The translations under genes and the position numbers were made by a program. Shown piece after piece: positions 8,444 to 17,289 of a stretch of 64,000 bases of DNA. The notes beneath the pieces are model-generated. The model saw only the letters and a program-made list of their open reading frames with translations. It searched no databases and was not told the DNA's origin. Position 1 is the first letter of the stretch. Every line of letters begins with the position of its first letter. The stretch is from NCBI RefSeq assembly GCF_937888285.1, contig NZ_CALART010000091.1:1-64000 (forward strand). Direction: 5' to 3'. Source of the stretch: an uncultured Aquimonas sp. GTDB taxonomy: Bacteria; Pseudomonadota; Gammaproteobacteria; Xanthomonadales; Xanthomonadaceae.

Positions 8444-11230
8444 TCAGCCGTCGCGCAGTGCGGCGATGGCCTGGCGGGTGCGCTCGGGCAGGTCGGCCGC
8501 CGGTACCTGCAGTGCCTCGATGTCCTGGAAGGTCTGCTGCAGGCCTTCCCGGTCGCCGATGTCGCGCTGCATCCGCGCCCGGTCGACCAGGATCATCACG
8601 GCGCGCGTACGCCCCTCGGGCTCGCGCGCGCGCCAGTCGGCGTAGGTGCGGTCGATCTCGGCCAGACCTTCCTGCGAGCGGCCTCCCAGGTGCAGGGACT
8701 GGGCATAGCCATGGCGGATCAGCGCCGCCTCGCGCGAGCGGCCGTGGCCGATCCGTTCGAGCAGATCGAGGGCTTCACGAGAGAGCGTCTGCGCGCCGGC
8801 ATAGTCCCCGCGCCGGGTTGCGACGTTGGACAGGGTCGACAGCGAGTAGGCCACGGTCGGATGGTCGTTGCCGAACAGGCGGCGCCGCTCGGCCAGCGCC
8901 TCGCGCATCGCCGCCTCGGCCTCGTCCAGCCGATTGGCGCGGTAGAACACCTGGCCGAGGTTGTTGCGCGAACGCGCGCACACGTCATCGCGGGCGTCCA
9001 GCACGGCGCAGAGTGCAAGCGCCTGCTGGTACAGCGCGATGGCATCGTCCTCGCGCTGCTGGGCGCTGGCCAGCGCGCCCATGGCATCGAGGGTGACGGC
9101 GATTTCCAGGTGGCCGCGCCGATACACGATGCGCTGCATCGCCAGCGCGGCATCGAACAGGCGCCACGCCTCTTCCGGGCCAGGCCCGCGGGCAAGCGCC
9201 TGGCCGAGGGCGCGCTGGGCACGGGCGATCGCCGCGTGCGGCGCGCTGTGGATGCGTTCGCGCAGCTGCAGCAGCTCGCGCAGGCGCGCCACGCTGTTGT
9301 CGAGATCGCCGATGCCGTCCTTGGATTGGGCGAGGCTGGACAGCGCCCGGACGTAGCGATCGTCTTCCGCAAGGCCGCGCGCCCGCCAGCGCTGCAGCCG
9401 CGGCTCCAGCGTTTCGATCGCCTGCGGATAGCGCTGGCTGGCGGCGAGCAGGTTGCCGAGCTCCAGCCCGGCCAGCAGCGCGTCCTCGCTGCCCTCGCCA
9501 TGCTGCTGAAGCGCGAGCTGCAGCGCTTCATGCTGCAGTTCGATCGCCGTCTCCGGCCTGCCCAGCGCGAATTCAGCCTGCGCCAGCACGCCGAGCGCGC
9601 GCAGCGCCTGGCCGGTGTCGGTGGCGCGCAGTCGCGGCAGCAGGCCGCGCAAGCTGGTCGCCGCCTGTTCGTGCTGGCCCTGCTGCTGCCAGGCGTCGGC
9701 CCGGATCAGGCGCAGCCCCTCCAGCGCCGCGGGCTCGGCGTCATGGGCGAGCAGGGCCTCAGCCTGCGCCAGCACGGCTTCGGCCTCGTCATAGGCCGAC
9801 AGGGAGAGGGCGACCTCGGCCACCGCGCGATACAGCGCGAGTTGGGTGGGCGCATCCAGCTCGCTGCTGGCGGCAAGCTGCCGCCGGGTTTCGGCGACCA
9901 GCTGCTCGGGGCTCAGGCGGTCCTCACGCGGCAGGCTGGCGCGCGCGCCCTGGAACAGATTCAGCATGAACTGGCTGACCGCTTTGGCGCGGGCGCTTTC
10001 CTGGCGCGCCAGTTCGGCCTGCCACAGCACCGTGCTGATGGCGGCCAAGCTCGCGCACAGCAGCAGCAGCGACAGCACGACGCCGGTGCGATGGCGGCGC
10101 AGGAACTTGCGCAGGCGGTAGCTGCGGGCCGGTGGGTGCGCGCGGACCGGCCGCGCCTGCAGGTGTCGCTCGATGTCGTCGGCCAGCTCTCCGGCCGAGG
10201 CGTAGCGACGAGCGGGGTCCGGGTCCATCGCCATCTGCAGGATGTTGTCGAGGTCGCCGCGCAGCGCCACCCGCAGGGCCGTCGGTGACAGCGGCGCCGC
10301 GCGCGTCGCGCGATGGGCGTCGGCGGAGGCGCGCCGGCTGCGCTCGCGGGTATCGGGGCGCTGGCCCAGCAGCAGCTCATGCAGCAGCACGCCGAGCGCG
10401 AACACATCGGTCGCGGTCGATATCGTTCCACCCGCATGCTGCTCGGGCGCGGCGTAGCCGGGCGTCAGCGGCGCCAGCCCGGTGCCGGTCGCAAGCTCTT
10501 CGCCCTCGTCAAGCAGTTTGGCGATGCCGAAGTCCAGCAGCTTCACCTCGCCTTCGGCGGTGACGAGGATGTTGGAGGGCTTGATGTCGCGATGGACGAT
10601 CAGCTGCCGGTGTGCCGCCTGCACCGCCCGGCAGACCACGCAGAACAGCTGCAGCCGTGCGCTGAGATCCAGCCGCGTACGTGCGGCGTGCTCGGTGATG
10701 GCGACGCCGTCGACGTATTCCAGCACCAGGAAGGGCACGCCGGCCGCGGTCACGCCGCCATCGAGCAGATGGGCGATGTTCGGATGCGATAGCGCGGCCA
10801 GCGCCTGCCGCTCGCGGCGGAACATGCGATGTTCGAGCTCCGAGAACAGTCCACGACGCAGCAGCTTGATCGCGACCTGCTGCCGGAAGCCGGCTTCCGC
10901 GCGCTCGGCCAGGAACACCGCCGCCATCCCGCCCTGGCCGAGCAGATGCATCAGCCGGTAGGGCCCGATCGATTGGCCGACGTAGGCATCGAGACAGCGC
11001 TCGCTGGCCTCGCCGATCTGTTCGGCGCGCTGCTCGGCGGGCAGGTCCAGCGGGCCACGGCCTGCATCGGCCGCCAGCAGGCGCCGCAGCGCGGCGCGCT
11101 CGGTGGCATCCGCCACCGTGGCTTCGAGCCATTCATCGCGCGCGCTCTCCGGCAGCTCCAGCGCCGCATCGAACAGCGCGCGCAGTCGCTGCGGGTCCGG
11201 CGGCAGCCCGGTCCGCTCAAGCCCGTGCAT
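8444..11230 (-). CDS. Ser/Thr protein kinase with membrane helix and TPR domain
   Basis: A 928-residue Hanks-type kinase. The kinase domain spans about residues 90-360: glycine loop GQGGMAAVF (98-106), lysine in VAIKLL (about 122), HRDIKPSN (213-220), DFGIA (233-237), APEQ (261-264). A single transmembrane helix lies at about 383-404. The C-terminal half is helical with many TPR-like units (for example YPQAIETLEPRLQRWRA, ALAERRRLFGNDHPTVAYSL). The N-terminal 80 residues are a short helical lead. The stop is 92 bases downstream of nothing else; the partner ECF sigma gene lies 92 bases upstream on the same strand, the arrangement seen again at 48.6-52.0 kb. The orientation of the TPR part (probably periplasmic) and the substrates are inferred or unknown. 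Confidence 0.92.
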   Translation of the reverse strand: MHGLERTGLPPDPQRLRALFDAALELPESARDEWLEATVADATERAALRRLLAADAGRGPLDLPAEQRAEQIGEASERCLDAYVGQSIGPYRLMHLLGQGGMAAVFLAERAEAGFRQQVAIKLLRRGLFSELEHRMFRRERQALAALSHPNIAHLLDGGVTAAGVPFLVLEYVDGVAITEHAARTRLDLSARLQLFCVVCRAVQAAHRQLIVHRDIKPSNILVTAEGEVKLLDFGIAKLLDEGEELATGTGLAPLTPGYAAPEQHAGGTISTATDVFALGVLLHELLLGQRPDTRERSRRASADAHRATRAAPLSPTALRVALRGDLDNILQMAMDPDPARRYASAGELADDIERHLQARPVRAHPPARSYRLRKFLRRHRTGVVLSLLLLCASLAAISTVLWQAELARQESARAKAVSQFMLNLFQGARASLPREDRLSPEQLVAETRRQLAASSELDAPTQLALYRAVAEVALSLSAYDEAEAVLAQAEALLAHDAEPAALEGLRLIRADAWQQQGQHEQAATSLRGLLPRLRATDTGQALRALGVLAQAEFALGRPETAIELQHEALQLALQQHGEGSEDALLAGLELGNLLAASQRYPQAIETLEPRLQRWRARGLAEDDRYVRALSSLAQSKDGIGDLDNSVARLRELLQLRERIHSAPHAAIARAQRALGQALARGPGPEEAWRLFDAALAMQRIVYRRGHLEIAVTLDAMGALASAQQREDDAIALYQQALALCAVLDARDDVCARSRNNLGQVFYRANRLDEAEAAMREALAERRRLFGNDHPTVAYSLSTLSNVATRRGDYAGAQTLSREALDLLERIGHGRSREAALIRHGYAQSLHLGGRSQEGLAEIDRTYADWRAREPEGRTRAVMILVDRARMQRDIGDREGLQQTFQDIEALQVPAADLPERTRQAIAALRDG

Positions 11231-11322
11231 GACCTGCTTCCTTGGTCTTGGCGGCGGCGGGGGCGGCAGTTCGCCGCGGCAGCGCGCGTGAGCCTGCCGG
11301 TGGGTGCGGGCCGTCGCGCATG

Positions 11323-11871
11323 TCAGTCGAGACGCGCATGCAGGAAGGCGCGTGCGAAGCGCCAGTCGCGGTCGATCGTGCGCCGGGCCACGCCCAGGGT
11401 CTCGGCTACGGCTTCCAGCGACAGGCCGGCGAAGTAGCGCAGCTCGACCACCTGCGCCGCGCGCGCGTCGACCTCTGCCAGGGCACGCAGCGCGGCATCG
11501 AGCGCCAGGGTTTCCTCGGCGCTGACCAGCGCGAGCGGCAGATCATCGGCTTCGAGGGTGACAGCGACCCAGCCGTGCCCGGCCTTCAGGCGCAGGCGGT
11601 CGCGCGCGCGGTCGCTCAGCAGGTGGCGCAGGGCGCGCGCGGCATAGGCGAAGAACTGCGCGCGATGGGCGAACTGCAGCTCGCCCACAGCCTGCATGCG
11701 CAGGTAAAGCTCATGGACGAGCGCAGTGGTCTGCAGCGTGGCGGGGGCATCGCCGGCCAGGCGCCTGCCGGCCATGGCCTTGAGACGCTCGTACACCGCG
11801 GCAAACAGCACATCCGCCGGCTCGGCCTCGCGCCCGCATGCAGGCGGGTCCGTTGGTAGTGGCTCCGACAC
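11323..11871 (-). CDS. ECF-family RNA polymerase sigma factor
   Basis: A 182-residue protein. The sigma region 2-like part runs from LFAAVYERLKAMAGRRL to FFAYAARALRHLLSDRAR. The region 4 HTH is AQVVELRYFAGLSLEAVAET LGVARRTIDRDWRFA written here in two pieces. The alignment TTALVHELYLRM plus ARDRLRLKAG is characteristic of the ECF group that sits beside Ser/Thr kinase-TPR proteins (often called the TIGR02999/ECF43-like group). It has no anti-sigma gene beside it; the kinase 92 bases downstream is the likely controller by phosphorylation, as proposed for this group. A paralogue with the same gene order is at 51453. Target promoters are not evident. Confidence 0.9.
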   Translation of the reverse strand: MSEPLPTDPPACGREAEPADVLFAAVYERLKAMAGRRLAGDAPATLQTTALVHELYLRMQAVGELQFAHRAQFFAYAARALRHLLSDRARDRLRLKAGHGWVAVTLEADDLPLALVSAEETLALDAALRALAEVDARAAQVVELRYFAGLSLEAVAETLGVARRTIDRDWRFARAFLHARLD

Positions 11872-11968
11872 GGTGCTGCGCCCCCGACGCTGCGGCCCGG
11901 AGCGCCGAGTCTATCGCGGGTTCCGTCCAGCGCTGACAGAGGCGACGGCCGTGCCGTGCCGGGCCGAC

Positions 11969-12457
11969 TCAGCCGGCTTCCTGCAGCCGCTTGGCCGAAA
12001 CCACGATGCCGTCCTCGTCGGCATACAAGTAGTCGCCGGGGCGGATGTCGACGCCGCCGATGCGGACCGGCACATCGCGCAGGCCCTGGCCGCTCTTGTC
12101 GGTCTTGCGCGGGCAGGTGCCCAGCGCCTTGATGCCGATCTCCAGCTCGGCCAGCGCGGCGGAGTCGCGCACGCAGCCGAACAGCACGATGCCTTCCCAA
12201 TCGTTCTTGACCGCAAGCGCGGCCAGCTCGTCGCCGAGCATCGCGCGCTTCAGCGAGCCGCCGCCGTCGACCACCAGCACCCGGCCCTGGCCGGGCTCTG
12301 ACAGCGCCGCGCGCACCAGGCTGTTGTCCTCGTAGGCGCGGATCGTATGCACCGGGCCGCCGAAGGCGATGATCCCGCCGAAGTCGGAGAGCGGCTCCTC
12401 GACCACCCGCAGGGCGTCGCCGTAGGTGTCACAGAGGTCGGTGGTCTTGGCTTCCAT
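11969..12457 (-). CDS. rraA: RraA-like protein (RNase E inhibitor / oxaloacetate decarboxylase-aldolase family)
   Basis: A 162-residue protein matching the RraA family over its whole length. Signature segments are CDTYGDALRV near the start, VVDGGGSLKRAMLGDELA, GIVLFGCVRDSAAL and the end region IRPGDYLYADEDGIVV. Family members either bind RNase E and modulate mRNA decay or act as divalent-metal 4-hydroxy-4-methyl-2-oxoglutarate aldolases; the GGGSLKRAMLGD loop and FGCVRDS contain the residues shared by both groups, so the sequence does not decide between them. The start at 12457 is preceded by CGGAG at a good distance; the longer open frame upstream reads antisense to the neighbouring kinase. 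It is divergent from that kinase. Confidence 0.88.
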   Translation of the reverse strand: MEAKTTDLCDTYGDALRVVEEPLSDFGGIIAFGGPVHTIRAYEDNSLVRAALSEPGQGRVLVVDGGGSLKRAMLGDELAALAVKNDWEGIVLFGCVRDSAALAELEIGIKALGTCPRKTDKSGQGLRDVPVRIGGVDIRPGDYLYADEDGIVVSAKRLQEAG

Positions 12458-12691
12458 GGGGGGCTCCGGTGCGTGGACTGGCCCGGCATTGTAGGCGCTG
12501 GCCGCGGTGGGACGGGCGCGCGGCGCGTGCCGAACCCGCGCGAATGAACGCCCGCCAACGCCGCTGCCCGCGATGTCGTGTTGCATCGCCGGACTTCGTA
12601 CTACCCGGCACAAGGCCCGCATCCCGCGGAGTCCGCGCCAAAGGCCGGTGCTACGATGACCGCTACCATCCCGTCGCCCCAGGAGGCGACC

Positions 12692-14800
12692 ATGAAGACC
12701 CACCTCGGCCACTACGAGATCGTCGCGGAGCTGGGCCGCGGCGGCATGGGCGTCGTCTACAAGGGCTTCGAGCCGGCGCTGAACCGTTTCGTCGCGATCA
12801 AGGAGCTCTCGCCCTCGCTGGCGCACGACCCGCAGCTGGTCGAGCGCTTCCTGCGCGAGGCGCGCTCGATGGCGGCGCTGAACGACCCACACATCATCCA
12901 GATCTACTTCATCGGCCAGGAGAACGGCCAGCCCTTCTTCGTGATGGAGTTCGTCGAGGGCGATTCGCTGTCGGGCCTGCTGAAGCGCGAGGGTCGCCTG
13001 CAGCCGGAAGTGGCGCTGAAGATCCTGCACCAGACCGCGCAGGGCCTGGCCACCGCGCACGATGCCGGAGTGATCCACCGCGACATCAAGCCCGGCAACC
13101 TGATGCTGTCCACCCGCGGGCAGGTCAAGATCGCCGACTTCGGCATCGCGCTCGCCACCCAGGATCTGTCGAAGAAGCTCACCAGCACCGGCGAGTTCGT
13201 CGGCACCCCCGGCTATCTCTCGCCCGAGGTGTGTCTCGGCAAGCCGGTGGACCAGCGCTCCGATGTGTTCTCGCTGGGCATCGTGCTGTTCGAGATGCTG
13301 AGCGGGAAGACGCCGTTCTCCGACGAGAGCCCGCTGGGCCTGATGCTGGAGGTGGTCAAGGCCGAGATTCCGGACGTTCGCCAGCTGAACGAGGCGGTCG
13401 ATCCGCAGGCGGCGGCGATCCTGGCCAAGATGCTGGCCAAGGACCCGGCCGACCGCTTCCAGAACTGCCACGACCTTGCCGCCGCCCTGCAGGCGCATCC
13501 GCTGGTGGCGCAGACCGGCGCGCTCCGGCTGCCGGCCGCGCGGCCGGCGATCTCCGATGCGACCGTGATCGGCGCGCCGACGCCGATCTCGCAGCCCAAG
13601 CGCGCGCCTACGCCGCCGCCGGTGGTGAGCGCCGCCGGTGTCGGTGTCGCGACGCCCGCGCCGGCTTCGGCGCCGCCGCCGGTGCCGCTGTCCGCGCCTG
13701 CGCCCGCCACGGATGGCGCGACCCGCGCCCGCGCCCCGGCGCGACCCTCGGTGCTGGAAGCACAGAAGCGCGGCGGTGGCGGCAAGCTGGCGCTCGGCAT
13801 TGCTGCCGGCCTCGCCCTGCTCGTCGCCGGCAGCGTGTTCGCCTTCCGCGCGCCGCTGATGAACCTGGTGAGCGGCTTCTACGACGGCTTCGTCGGCAGC
13901 AGCTACTCCGACGGCGTGGCCGCCGGCCGCGCCAGCAATCCGATCGGCAGCAGCAATGCGGCCACCGCGAGCAGCGCGATGGCGCCTGACAGCGCGGCGG
14001 TGCCGGCGCTGTCGCCGGTGGTCAGCAATGACACCGCGACGGGCACGGCCGAGCTGATCGCCGCCGACACCGCCGCAACGGCCAGCGCCAGCACCGCGAT
14101 TGCGGTGCCTGCGAGCCCGGACGGCGCGCAGCTGGCCGCCGCCAGCACCGCCGCATCGGCGCCGACCACGCTCGCGGTCGAAGCCGGCGGCAGTCCGGCG
14201 GCGCCCGTCGCGCCGACGACGGCGGCGGCTGCACCCACGGCAAGCGCCACCACCGCGCAGGCAACGCCCTCAGCCGGTGCGCCGAACAGCGTCGCCGTGC
14301 CGGCCGCGCCGAAGGCCGCGCAGGTCGCCAGCGCCGAGCCGCCGCGCAGCCAGGTGCCGCCGCCACCGCCGCGCATCGCCGTGGTCGCGCTGGGCGACTC
14401 GGCGATCACCGGCCCGGCCCGCCAGCGCATCGAGGAGCAGCTGATCCGGCTGGGCTTCGACGTGGTCGACAGCGAGCTGCTGGATGTCGATGGCGGCGCG
14501 CCGCTGCCGCAGCTGTTCCGCCAGATCCGCCGCCAGGCCGCGGCGGTGGTGGTGGTGCGCGCCGAGCCGATCGGCTCGCAGGAGCTGCAGTACTACGGTC
14601 AGAGCTCGACGCTCTATTCGGTGCAGCTCGGCGTGCGCGCCTATGCGGTGGGTGACCAGCGCCCGCTGGGCGCGGGCTGGCGCGAGCGCGTCGACTTCAC
14701 CACCTTGAACGCCGAGATCAAGGCGCTGGAGTCGGTCGAGCCGCGCCTGGACAGCGTGGTCGATGCGCTGTCGGACTATCGGCCGCGGCGGCGCAGTTGA
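12692..14800 (+). CDS. Membrane Ser/Thr protein kinase with Ala/Pro linker and unknown C-terminal domain
   Basis: A 702-residue protein. Kinase domain at about residues 8-270: GRGGMGVVY (15-23), FVAIKEL (Lys37), HRDIKPGN (129-136), DFGIA (149-153), GTPGYLSPE (171-179). A Pro/Ala-rich stretch leads to a transmembrane helix at about 365-386 (LALGIAAGLALLVAGSVFA). About 170 residues of low-complexity Ala/Ser/Thr/Pro follow, then a folded C-terminal domain of about 140 residues beginning RIAVVALGDSAITGPARQRI and including AAAVVVVRAEPIGSQELQYY. The start is placed at 12692 because AGGAGG lies just before it; upstream in-frame codons are not kinase-like. The topology suggests a cytoplasmic kinase with a periplasmic sensor domain. 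I do not recognise that domain. Confidence 0.92.
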   Translation: MKTHLGHYEIVAELGRGGMGVVYKGFEPALNRFVAIKELSPSLAHDPQLVERFLREARSMAALNDPHIIQIYFIGQENGQPFFVMEFVEGDSLSGLLKREGRLQPEVALKILHQTAQGLATAHDAGVIHRDIKPGNLMLSTRGQVKIADFGIALATQDLSKKLTSTGEFVGTPGYLSPEVCLGKPVDQRSDVFSLGIVLFEMLSGKTPFSDESPLGLMLEVVKAEIPDVRQLNEAVDPQAAAILAKMLAKDPADRFQNCHDLAAALQAHPLVAQTGALRLPAARPAISDATVIGAPTPISQPKRAPTPPPVVSAAGVGVATPAPASAPPPVPLSAPAPATDGATRARAPARPSVLEAQKRGGGGKLALGIAAGLALLVAGSVFAFRAPLMNLVSGFYDGFVGSSYSDGVAAGRASNPIGSSNAATASSAMAPDSAAVPALSPVVSNDTATGTAELIAADTAATASASTAIAVPASPDGAQLAAASTAASAPTTLAVEAGGSPAAPVAPTTAAAAPTASATTAQATPSAGAPNSVAVPAAPKAAQVASAEPPRSQVPPPPPRIAVVALGDSAITGPARQRIEEQLIRLGFDVVDSELLDVDGGAPLPQLFRQIRRQAAAVVVVRAEPIGSQELQYYGQSSTLYSVQLGVRAYAVGDQRPLGAGWRERVDFTTLNAEIKALESVEPRLDSVVDALSDYRPRRRS

Positions 14801-14807
14801 GGTCGAG

Positions 14808-14860
14808 AGCGGGAATTGGGGATTCGGGATTCGGGATTCGCGAAGCCGGCAGGCCAGCGA
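14808..14860. repeat. GGGATTC heptamer repeat
   Basis: Directly after the kinase stop codon the sequence reads attggggattcgggattc and continues with another gggattc, that is three to four tandem heptamers. The same unit, in either orientation, is found near 5303, 17440, 54840, 54937 and 55166. The rest of the gap up to 15059 shows nothing I can name. Confidence 0.75.
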
Positions 14861-15059
14861 CCGAGGTCTGCATTTCTCCGGCGCGTTGATCCGATCTCGT
14901 ACGAACCCCGCGCCCGTGGCGCGGAGTTCTGTCTTCCGGGTGGACCAGCGCGGCTCCTGCGAGGTGACGGCAGGGGCCGAGACGCAAAATGTCGAAACCC
15001 GCCGCGCTGCTGCGACCATCCCGGCCTGCAGCCCGCAGGTCCTCAAAAGGAATGCCGAG

Positions 15060-15410
15060 ATGAACTACATCCTGCTGATCTATGGCGACGAAGCCGACTG
15101 CGCGAGCTGGACCGAGGCCGACTGGCAGGCCTGCTATGCCGCCCACGAGGCCTATGGCAAGGACATGGAGGCCGCCGGCGTGATCCGCGGCGGCGCTGAG
15201 CTCAAGCCGGTCGCCACCGCGCGCACCGTGCGCTTCGCCGGGGGCAAGGCCGGTGAACCCATCGACGGGCCTTTCGCCGAGGCCCGCGAAACCCTGGGCG
15301 GCTACTACCTGATCGAGGTCGGAAGTCTCGATGAAGCCCTGGCCTGGGCGGCGAAGATGCCCTGCATGCAGGGGGGCGGAGTCGAGGTGCGCGAGCTGGG
15401 CATGAGCTGA
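15060..15410 (+). CDS. YCII-related (DGPF) domain protein
   Basis: A 116-residue single-domain protein. It starts MNYILLIYGDEADCASW, contains the family landmark DGPFAEARETLGGYYLIEV and ends with an AWAAKMPCMQGGGVEVREL strand. YCII/DGPF proteins are small ferredoxin-like-fold proteins; they are often encoded beside ECF sigma factors and their biochemical role is poorly defined. ATG at 15060 is preceded by AAAAGGA nine bases upstream, so longer in-frame extensions to 14763 are rejected. No partner sigma gene is adjacent here. Confidence 0.88.
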   Translation: MNYILLIYGDEADCASWTEADWQACYAAHEAYGKDMEAAGVIRGGAELKPVATARTVRFAGGKAGEPIDGPFAEARETLGGYYLIEVGSLDEALAWAAKMPCMQGGGVEVRELGMS

Positions 15411-15604
15411 GCCAGTCACCGACCGGCTGCGCAGCGCGTTCGGCGCAGCCGGGCGGGAGTTCGCGGCGGCCTGCTGCACCCGCCGTCACCCAGGGCTGCA
15501 CTTGAAGGCCCGCGGGCCTGGCGATCGACCGTGCGCTTTGGCAGGTCGGGCAGCGAGCGGCCTGTGGCAGGCTGGTGGCCTTCATCGTCTGCCGAGGTTC
15601 CTGC

Positions 15605-16996
15605 ATGACCACCGTCCGCGCCCCTGTGACTTCCCGCCTGCTGCTGACCGCTGCGCTCTCGGCCGCCCTGGCTGTGGTCGGCAGCGCCAGCGCGCGCGAT
15701 GCCGAGCCTGCCCAGGGCCGCGTCATCGCCGGTGCGGCTGACTACGGCGTGCTGCCGCCGCGGGCGCGCATCGAGCCCGAAAACCGCATGCTGACCGAGC
15801 GCCTGGAGCAGCTGCTGCCGCGACTGATGGCCGAGGCCGATCTGGACATGTGGCTGGTCATCAACCGCGAGTACGCCGAAGATCCGGTGTACTTTTCGCT
15901 GGTGCCGCAGCCGAGCTTCGCGGCGCGCCGCACCACCATGCTGGTGTTCCACCGCAAGGCCGACGGCAGCGTCGACAAGCTCAGCGTCAACCGCTATCCG
16001 CTGGGCGCGCCCTACGAGTCGGCCTGGGCCGGTGGTGATCTCGCCGAACAGTGGAAGGCGCTGGGCGCGCTGATCGCCGAGCGCGAGCCTGAGCGCATCG
16101 GCATCAACGTCTCGCGCGAGTGGCCGGTGGCGGACGGGCTGACGCAGGGCCTCCACGCACAGCTGCTGGACGTGCTGCCGCCGGAGCTGCAGCAGCGCCT
16201 GGTGCCGGCCGAGCCCCTGGTGATCCGCTGGTTGGAGACGCGCAGCGCGTCCGAGCTCGCGGTGTATCCGCACATCATGGGCATCGCCCGCGGCGTGATC
16301 AGCGAGGCCTTCAGCAGCCGGGTGATCACGCCGGGCGTGACCACGACCGACGACGTCGCCTGGTACATCCGCGAGCGCTTCGAGGCGCTGGGGCTGCCGA
16401 TCTGGTTCATGCCCTACGTCAACCTGCAGCGCCCGGGCGTGGCCTGCGAGCAGGACAACCCCTTCTGCGGCATCAGCGGGGTGATCCAGCCCGGCGATGT
16501 GCTGCACACCGATGTGGGCATCTGCTACCTGAAGCTCTGCACCGACACCCAGGAAATGGCTTACGTGCTGCGCGCGGGCGAAATCGAAGTGCCCGCCGGA
16601 TTGCAGCAGGCCCTGCGTGTCGGCAACCGCTGGCAGGATCTGTTGACCGCCGAATACCGTACCGGTCGCCCGGGCAACGAAGTGCTGGCGCGCACGCGCG
16701 CAGCGGCCGAGAAAGCGGGCATCGTCAGCAGCACCTATACGCACGCACTGGGCATGTTCGGCCACGCGCCGGGCCCGACCATCGGCATGTGGGATAACCA
16801 GGGGCCGACGCCGGTGCAGGGCGACTGGCCGCTGTATCCGTCAACGGTGTACGCCATCGAAGGCAACATCAAGGCGCCTGTGCCCGAGTGGGATGGCCAG
16901 TGGGTGCAGATCAAGCTGGAGCAGGGCGCGCTGTTCGACGGCGAGCGGGTGACCTATCTCGCCGGTCGGCAGACCCAGTGGCATCTGGTGCGCTGA
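15605..16996 (+). CDS. Exported M24-family metallopeptidase (Xaa-Pro aminopeptidase-like)
   Basis: A 463-residue protein with a signal peptide (RLLLTAALSAALAVVGSASA), then a creatinase-type N-terminal domain and an M24 pita-bread domain. Metal-ligand candidates in order are the aspartates in VLHTDVGICYLKLCTDTQEM, the histidine in MFGHAPGPTIG, and the glutamates in YAIEGNIKA and VQIKLEQGAL. The pattern is that of M24 peptidases but the usual GHGIG loop is replaced by GHAPG. Four cysteines (CEQDNPFC, ICYLKLC) cluster near the active site and could form disulphides in the periplasm. Role: probably removal of N-terminal residues before proline, or a related dipeptidase; the exact substrate is not predictable. 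ATG 15605 is preferred over 15575 because it gives a normal signal peptide. Confidence 0.88.
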   Translation: MTTVRAPVTSRLLLTAALSAALAVVGSASARDAEPAQGRVIAGAADYGVLPPRARIEPENRMLTERLEQLLPRLMAEADLDMWLVINREYAEDPVYFSLVPQPSFAARRTTMLVFHRKADGSVDKLSVNRYPLGAPYESAWAGGDLAEQWKALGALIAEREPERIGINVSREWPVADGLTQGLHAQLLDVLPPELQQRLVPAEPLVIRWLETRSASELAVYPHIMGIARGVISEAFSSRVITPGVTTTDDVAWYIRERFEALGLPIWFMPYVNLQRPGVACEQDNPFCGISGVIQPGDVLHTDVGICYLKLCTDTQEMAYVLRAGEIEVPAGLQQALRVGNRWQDLLTAEYRTGRPGNEVLARTRAAAEKAGIVSSTYTHALGMFGHAPGPTIGMWDNQGPTPVQGDWPLYPSTVYAIEGNIKAPVPEWDGQWVQIKLEQGALFDGERVTYLAGRQTQWHLVR

Positions 16997-17004
16997 GGCC
17001 GGGA

Positions 17005-17165
17005 AGCGGGAGCGAGTAGGCGCGCCTGCGGACCACGGTCCGCGCGCCGAGGAGCGCCCGAGCGCTGTGCGCGAGGGCCTGGATTCGCGGAAGCCTTGCG
17101 GGGCCTTGAGCCTCTCGCAAGGCCCATAGGGTGGGCCCTGGCCCACCATGGCCTCCGCGCTCGCT
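17005..17165. repeat. Dispersed intergenic repeat, copy 2 (inverted)
   Basis: This is the reverse complement of the element at 5.16-5.30 kb. It shows the hairpin gcggaccacggtccgcgcgc near 17028, the block gaggagcgcccgagcgctgt and the palindrome GGTGGGCCCTGGCCCACC at 17130-17147. The stretch ccttgcggggccttgagcct is shared almost base for base with copy 1. It lies 3' of the M24 peptidase gene. Together with copy 3 it fills the 509-base gap 16997-17505, where I see no gene. Confidence 0.85.
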
Positions 17166-17289
17166 GGACCAGTTGTCTTTCGATTGTTGATCCCGGGTTG
17201 CCGCGGGTGCATTCGCCTCGCACGCCGCGGTTTTCGGGCCACGCATCGGGTGCGGTGATCCGCGAGCGACCTTGTACCGAAGCGGGTGT

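Noticed and set aside
12458..13498. N-terminal extension of the RraA frame to 509 codons
   Set aside because: The extra part is antisense to the kinase gene; the start at 12457 has a ribosome site and matches the RraA family length.
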